A DNA stretch of 64,000 nucleotides. Source: Xestospongia bergquistia (Eukaryota; Porifera; Demospongiae; Haplosclerida; Petrosiidae). The stretch lies in the NCBI GenBank assembly GCA_963965975.1, contig OZ014422.1, positions 5,869,701 through 5,933,700 of the forward strand, in the 5' to 3' direction. Numbering within the stretch: the stretch's first letter is position 1; every line of letters begins with the position of its first letter. Below are positions 60,301-64,000 of the stretch, in pieces. The position numbers and the translations under genes are program-made. The notes beneath the pieces were generated by a model. That model saw only the letters and a list, made by a program, of their open reading frames with translations. It had not been told where the DNA came from and did no database searches.

Positions 60301-60910
60301 TATTGTAAGTAATACTGGTATTGTAAGTAATACTGGTATTGTGGGTAATACTGGTATTGTTGGTAATACTGGTATTGTAGGTAATACTGGTATTCTAGGT
60401 AATACTGGTATTATAGGTAATACAGGTATTGTAGGTAATACTGGTATTGTAGGTAATTATGGTATTGTAGGTAATACTGGTATTGTTGGTAATACTGGTG
60501 TTGTAGGTAATACTGGTATTATTGGTAATACTGGTAATGTAGGTAATACTGGTATTGTTGTTAATACTGGTATTGTTGGTAATACTGGTATTGTTGGTAA
60601 TACTGGTATTGTAGGTAATTATGGTATTGTAGGTAATACTGGTATTGTTGGTAATACTGGTAATGTAGGTAATACTGGTATTGTTGGTAATACTAGTATT
60701 GTTGGTAATACTGGTAATGTATGGTATTGTAGGTAATACTGGTATTGTAGGTAATACTGGTATTGTTGGTAATACTGTTACTGTAGGAAATACTGGTATT
60801 GTAGGTAATTATGGTATTGTAGGTAATACTGGTATTGTAGGTAATACTGGTAATGTAGGTAATACTGGTATTGTAGGTAATACTCGTATTGTAGGTAATA
60901 CTTGTAAGTA
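57395..60910. repeat. 18-bp minisatellite, left arm of mobile element (about 195 units)
   Basis: Direct array with consensus GGTAATACTGGTATTGTA. Common variants are ACA for ACT, CTA/ATA/GTT for GTA, and AATTAT or AATAAT in place of AATACT. Each unit contains the near-palindrome AATAC-TG-GTATT. Because 18 is divisible by three and the unit has no stop, it yields a long Gly-Asn-Thr-Gly-Ile-Val frame that should not be taken as a gene without expression data. The same unit recurs in inverted orientation from 62495, giving a very long terminal inverted repeat. Confidence 0.95.
59366..60500. repeat. 325-bp higher-order repeat within the minisatellite
   Basis: Blocks starting near 59366, 59691, 60016 and 60341 are spaced 325 bp apart (18 x 18 + 1). 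The blocks at 59691 and 60016 are essentially identical, including a slipped unit reading TATTTCTAAGTAATAC and a variant ATTGAAAATACTGG. This shows recent block duplication. Confidence 0.85.
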
Positions 60911-60985
60911 AATAAGTGATAACAACATTTGGTATTTTATATACTCTCTTCGCAGTAATAATAATAGAATAACACTGTCTACTAC
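60911..60985 (+). repeat. 75-bp inverted repeat, left arm
   Basis: Matches the reverse complement of 62410-62484 with two mismatches; the outer 60 or so bases are perfect. It begins AATAAGTGATAACAACATTT and lies exactly between the minisatellite and the coding core. Confidence 0.93.
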
Positions 60986-61071
60986 GTAATATGTTTGATT
61001 ATGTTGATTACATTAGAACTGAAATTAATGCAATGTCTATATATACATATTGATTTTTCTTAACGTTTTTT

Positions 61072-62420
61072 TTATAATTCTTTACTTGTGTTCCAATCAA
61101 GTTGATTTCTGGACAGCCTTTGGAAGGTAGCTAGATTTTTTTGGTACATGACGAGAAATTTACTTATGTCCTTTTCATTCTTCTGACTTAGAGGTAATGC
61201 AAGACTGGACACTATTGTTGATGCTAAAATTTGTCTATATAATAGTGAAATGTTTTCTGGAGTAGGTTCTATTGCTTCTTCCACACAGTAAACTAGTACA
61301 TTTTTCTGAACAAAAAACTCCATGATAGTTAATGGTCCTGCTGATAAATGTTCCTGCTTACCATCTGCAAATTCAATACTACTGAGGTGACGAAACATTT
61401 GCCATTCATGCTTCCTCCTTTTGCGTTGTTGGACTTCATGTACTACTCTTTTTCCAAGTTCATTACCACAGTTCTTGCAACGACAATATTCAGAACAGGC
61501 TCTTTTGCTTTTCAAGCAAGCGCAACAGATGACTGTTGTATACTTACACTTTATTTCTTGGCAATGGGGTTTGTCTTCTTTGTCATTTTTTCCACAGCTA
61601 CATGTCAGATGCACCTTTGGAGTCTGGTCACCTTTACTCTTAATGAGTACCCCATCATAATGTCCAGAGCCATACTGTGTAAATGCTACCATAATTGGCA
61701 TAGAAATTGTCTGTGTGCGTGGTGATATACAGAAAACTGTATGGCATTCAATGGATGAAAATACTATTATGGTAGTTTGAAGAGCATTTGATAATGCCAA
61801 AATCATTGTGTCTGCTAGGTCCCCGTAGTAGAATCCAGAGGCTAGAAACTTGGAAGCTTCTTGCTGAATGTCCACACTAGGCACGAAGTCTTGATAGTAA
61901 CAATAATTCTCAGTCACTCAGCTACAGCAAGATATCTAAGTTGAGTTGCTATGGCTTGCATATTCATTGATAGATCAATTCCACATGATAGCAGAAACTG
62001 TTTGTTTTCACATGTTGGGTTTGTACTGATGGTGATCAAACCAAAAGCCACAGCTGTAAAACAGCAATTGCCATCTCCTTCAATTTTAGCAAATGCCTTT
62101 TTGACATAGCCCGTGTTACACGCTGTACTGCATGAAATACGTCTAACTTCACAATTGTGTCATTTCCAAATATTAACTTCAGCTTGGATCGAATAAGACA
62201 ACAGTTGTCAACGTATATTGTCAAATGGCTATCTTCAGAAACTTTGGTTCTTTCTTTTAGACTACACAATAGCAAGTGCACTTCATCAATTGAGGTTGAG
62301 TTGGTAAATTGCAAAGTTTCAACTTCACCTTCTTCATTCAACACCATAAACATACTGCCATACTGGGTGACCCACCTTCCATCAGGTCGTAAATATCCAA
62401 CAATAGACAGTAGTAGATAG
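61072..62420 (-). pseudogene. Decayed transposase-like gene: DDE-like segment, OTU-like domain, CXC (tesmin/TSO1-type) domain
   Basis: Three minus-strand frames follow one another. First (62420-62036): RPDGRWVTQYGS, then LTIYVDNCCLIRSKL...IVKLDVFHAVQRVTRAMSKRH, a DDE-transposase-like core with VDN and a second Asp in LDVFH. Second (about 62050-61918): AFGLITIST...LSMNMQAIATQLRYLAVAE. Third (61917-61072): GDLADTMILALSNALQTTIIVFS and QYGSGHYDGV (OTU-like), then the cysteine-rich CSCGKNDK...CCACLKSKRACSEYCRCKNCGNELG, a CXC-type zinc domain. Two frame changes mark it as broken. The N-terminal part that would hold the first catalytic Asp is missing because the inverted repeat follows immediately upstream. 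The superfamily is uncertain. Confidence 0.72.
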
Positions 62421-62484
62421 TATTATTCTATTATTATTACTGCGAAGAGAGTATATAAAATACCAAATGTTGTTATCACTTATT
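62410..62484 (-). repeat. 75-bp inverted repeat, right arm
   Basis: Reverse complement of 60911-60985 with two mismatches. It abuts the truncated 5' end of the transposase-like frame. Confidence 0.93.
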
Positions 62485-62494
62485 GACTTATACA

Positions 62495-64000
62495 AGTATT
62501 ACCTAGAATACCAGTATTACCTAGAATACCAGTATTACCTACAATACCAGTATTACCTACAATACCTGTATTACCTACAATAACAGTATTACCTACAATA
62601 CCAGTATTACCTAGAATACTAGTATTACCTACAATACCAGTATTACCTACAATACCAGTATTACCTAGAATACCAGTATTACCTACAATACCAGTATTAC
62701 CTACAATACATGTATTACCTAGAATACCAGTATTACCTACAATACCAGTATTACCTGGAATACCAGTATTACCTAGAATACCAGTATAACCTACAATACC
62801 AGTATTACATAGAATACCAGTATTACCTAGAATACCAGTATTACCTACAATACCAGTATTACCTACAATACCTGTATTACCTACAATACCAGTATTACCT
62901 ACAATACCAGTATTCCCTAATACCAGTATTACCTAGAATACCTGTATTACCTAGAATACCAGTATTACCTAGAATACCAGTATTACCTACAATACCTGTA
63001 TTACCTACAATACCAGTATTACCTACAATACCAGTATTCCCTAATACCAGTATTACCTAGAATACCTGTATTACCTAGAATACCAGTATTACCTAGAATA
63101 CCAGTATTACCTAGAATACCAGTATTACCTACAATACCAGTATTACCTACAATACCTGTATTACCTACAATACCAGTATTACCTACAATACCAGTATTAT
63201 CTACAATACCAGTATTACCTAGAATACCGATATTACCTACAATACCAATATTACCTACAATACCAGTATTACCTAGAATACCTGTATTACCTACAATACC
63301 AGTATTACCAACAATACCAGTATTACCTACAATACCAGTATTACCTATAATTCCTGTATTACCTAGAATACCAGTATTACCTAGAATACCAATATTACCT
63401 ACAATACCAGTATTACCTAGAATACCAGTATTACCCACAATACCTGTATTACCTATAATACCAGTATTACCTACAATACCAGTATTACCTAGAATACCAG
63501 TATTACCCAAAATACCTGTATTACCTATAATACCAGTATTACCTACAATACCAGTATTACCTACAATACCAGTATTACCTAGAATACCAGTATTACCTAC
63601 AATACCAACATTACCTAGAATACCAATATTACCTACAATATCAGTATTACCTAGAATACCAGTATTACCCACAATACCTGTATTACCTATAATACCAGTA
63701 TTACCTACAATACCAGTATTACCTAGAATACCAGTATTACCTACAATACCTGTATTACCTACAATACCAGTATTACCTACAATACCAGTATTACCTAGAA
63801 TACCTGTATTACCTAGAATACCAGTATTACCTAGAATACCAGTATTACCTAGAATACCAGTATTACCTAGAATACCAGTATTACCTACAATACCAGTATT
63901 ACCTACAATACCGGTATTACCTACAATACCAGTATTACCTACAATACCAGTATTACCTAGAATACCTGTATTACCTACAATACCAGTATTACCAACAATA
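62495..64000. repeat. 18-bp minisatellite, right arm (inverted), runs off window
   Basis: About 84 units of TACAATACCAGTATTACC or its CTAGAATACC variant, which is the reverse complement of the left array. A shortened unit (ATTCCCTAATACC) occurs at about 62915 and again at about 63037 in the same context, another sign of block duplication (about 122-bp period). The end lies outside the window. Confidence 0.95.

Larger units (their letters stand above)
60911..62484 (-). mobile_element. Core of a DNA-transposon-like element with minisatellite arms
   Basis: A 1.57-kb core is bounded by 75-bp inverted repeats, which are themselves flanked by outward minisatellite arrays in opposite orientation (57395-60910, and 62495 to the window end). 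The core encodes the transposase-like remnant described separately. The whole element exceeds 6.5 kb and runs off the right edge. Class II transposon assignment is inferred from inverted repeats plus the DDE-like segment; no target-site duplication can be checked here. Confidence 0.75.

Noticed and set aside
1..64000. tRNA or rRNA genes, and bacterial operons
   Set aside because: I saw no tRNA-like cloverleaf or rRNA segment, and spliced genes throughout rule out bacterial origin.

Overview
The window looks like a stretch of an animal nuclear genome with AT-rich DNA and small GT-AG introns, often 50-150 bp. Genes are tightly packed, several are head-to-head with under 200 bp between starts, and introns carry tandem minisatellites. 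Recognisable metazoan genes are a Rab GTPase, WDR7/Rabconnectin-3 beta, TIMM29, ALG13, an SAFB-like protein and a RING-H2 ligase. The compactness and style fit a demosponge such as Amphimedon; that is an inference from style, not from a search.

Left edge (1-6.0 kb): a Rab-family GTPase (-) and an unrecognised 712-aa basic protein (+) share a bidirectional promoter.

Centre (6.2-38.2 kb): a tandem array, all on the minus strand, of small type I membrane receptors. Each has a signal-peptide exon, one exon coding a single V-like Ig domain plus a Ser/Thr-rich stalk and a transmembrane helix, and then small exons for a cytoplasmic tail. I count ten copies that look intact and six broken ones, plus orphan tail exons. 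The Ig framework is nearly constant. The tails fall into three classes: class 1 is proline-rich with PPPY and VIYTTI, class 2 ends YGLTVF...SDYLHVYDxPQQ, and class 3 has YDDI, ISYTDL or ITYAEL, and VIYSAV. All three contain motifs fitting the ITIM consensus. The layout recalls vertebrate inhibitory/paired immune receptor clusters (NITR, KIR, CD300) and Hydractinia Alr genes, and is the strongest candidate here for an undescribed system. A block of one class-3 gene, one class-2 gene and the 3' end of WDR7 has been duplicated, leaving a broken WDR7 fragment inside the array.

Right part (38.6-57.1 kb): housekeeping genes. WDR7 (-) is followed by TIMM29 (-) and ALG13 (+), whose starts are about 47 bp apart, then an SAFB-like RNA-binding protein (-), a RING-H2 ligase (-), a small unknown protein (+) and a possible diverged paralogue of it.

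Right edge (57.3-64.0 kb, running off the window): a repeat-dominated mobile element. About 3.5 kb of an 18-bp tandem repeat is followed by a 75-bp inverted-repeat arm, a decayed transposase-like region with OTU-like and CXC domains, the other 75-bp arm, and then the same 18-bp repeat in inverted orientation to the window end. The terminal inverted repeats thus appear to be built largely of a minisatellite.
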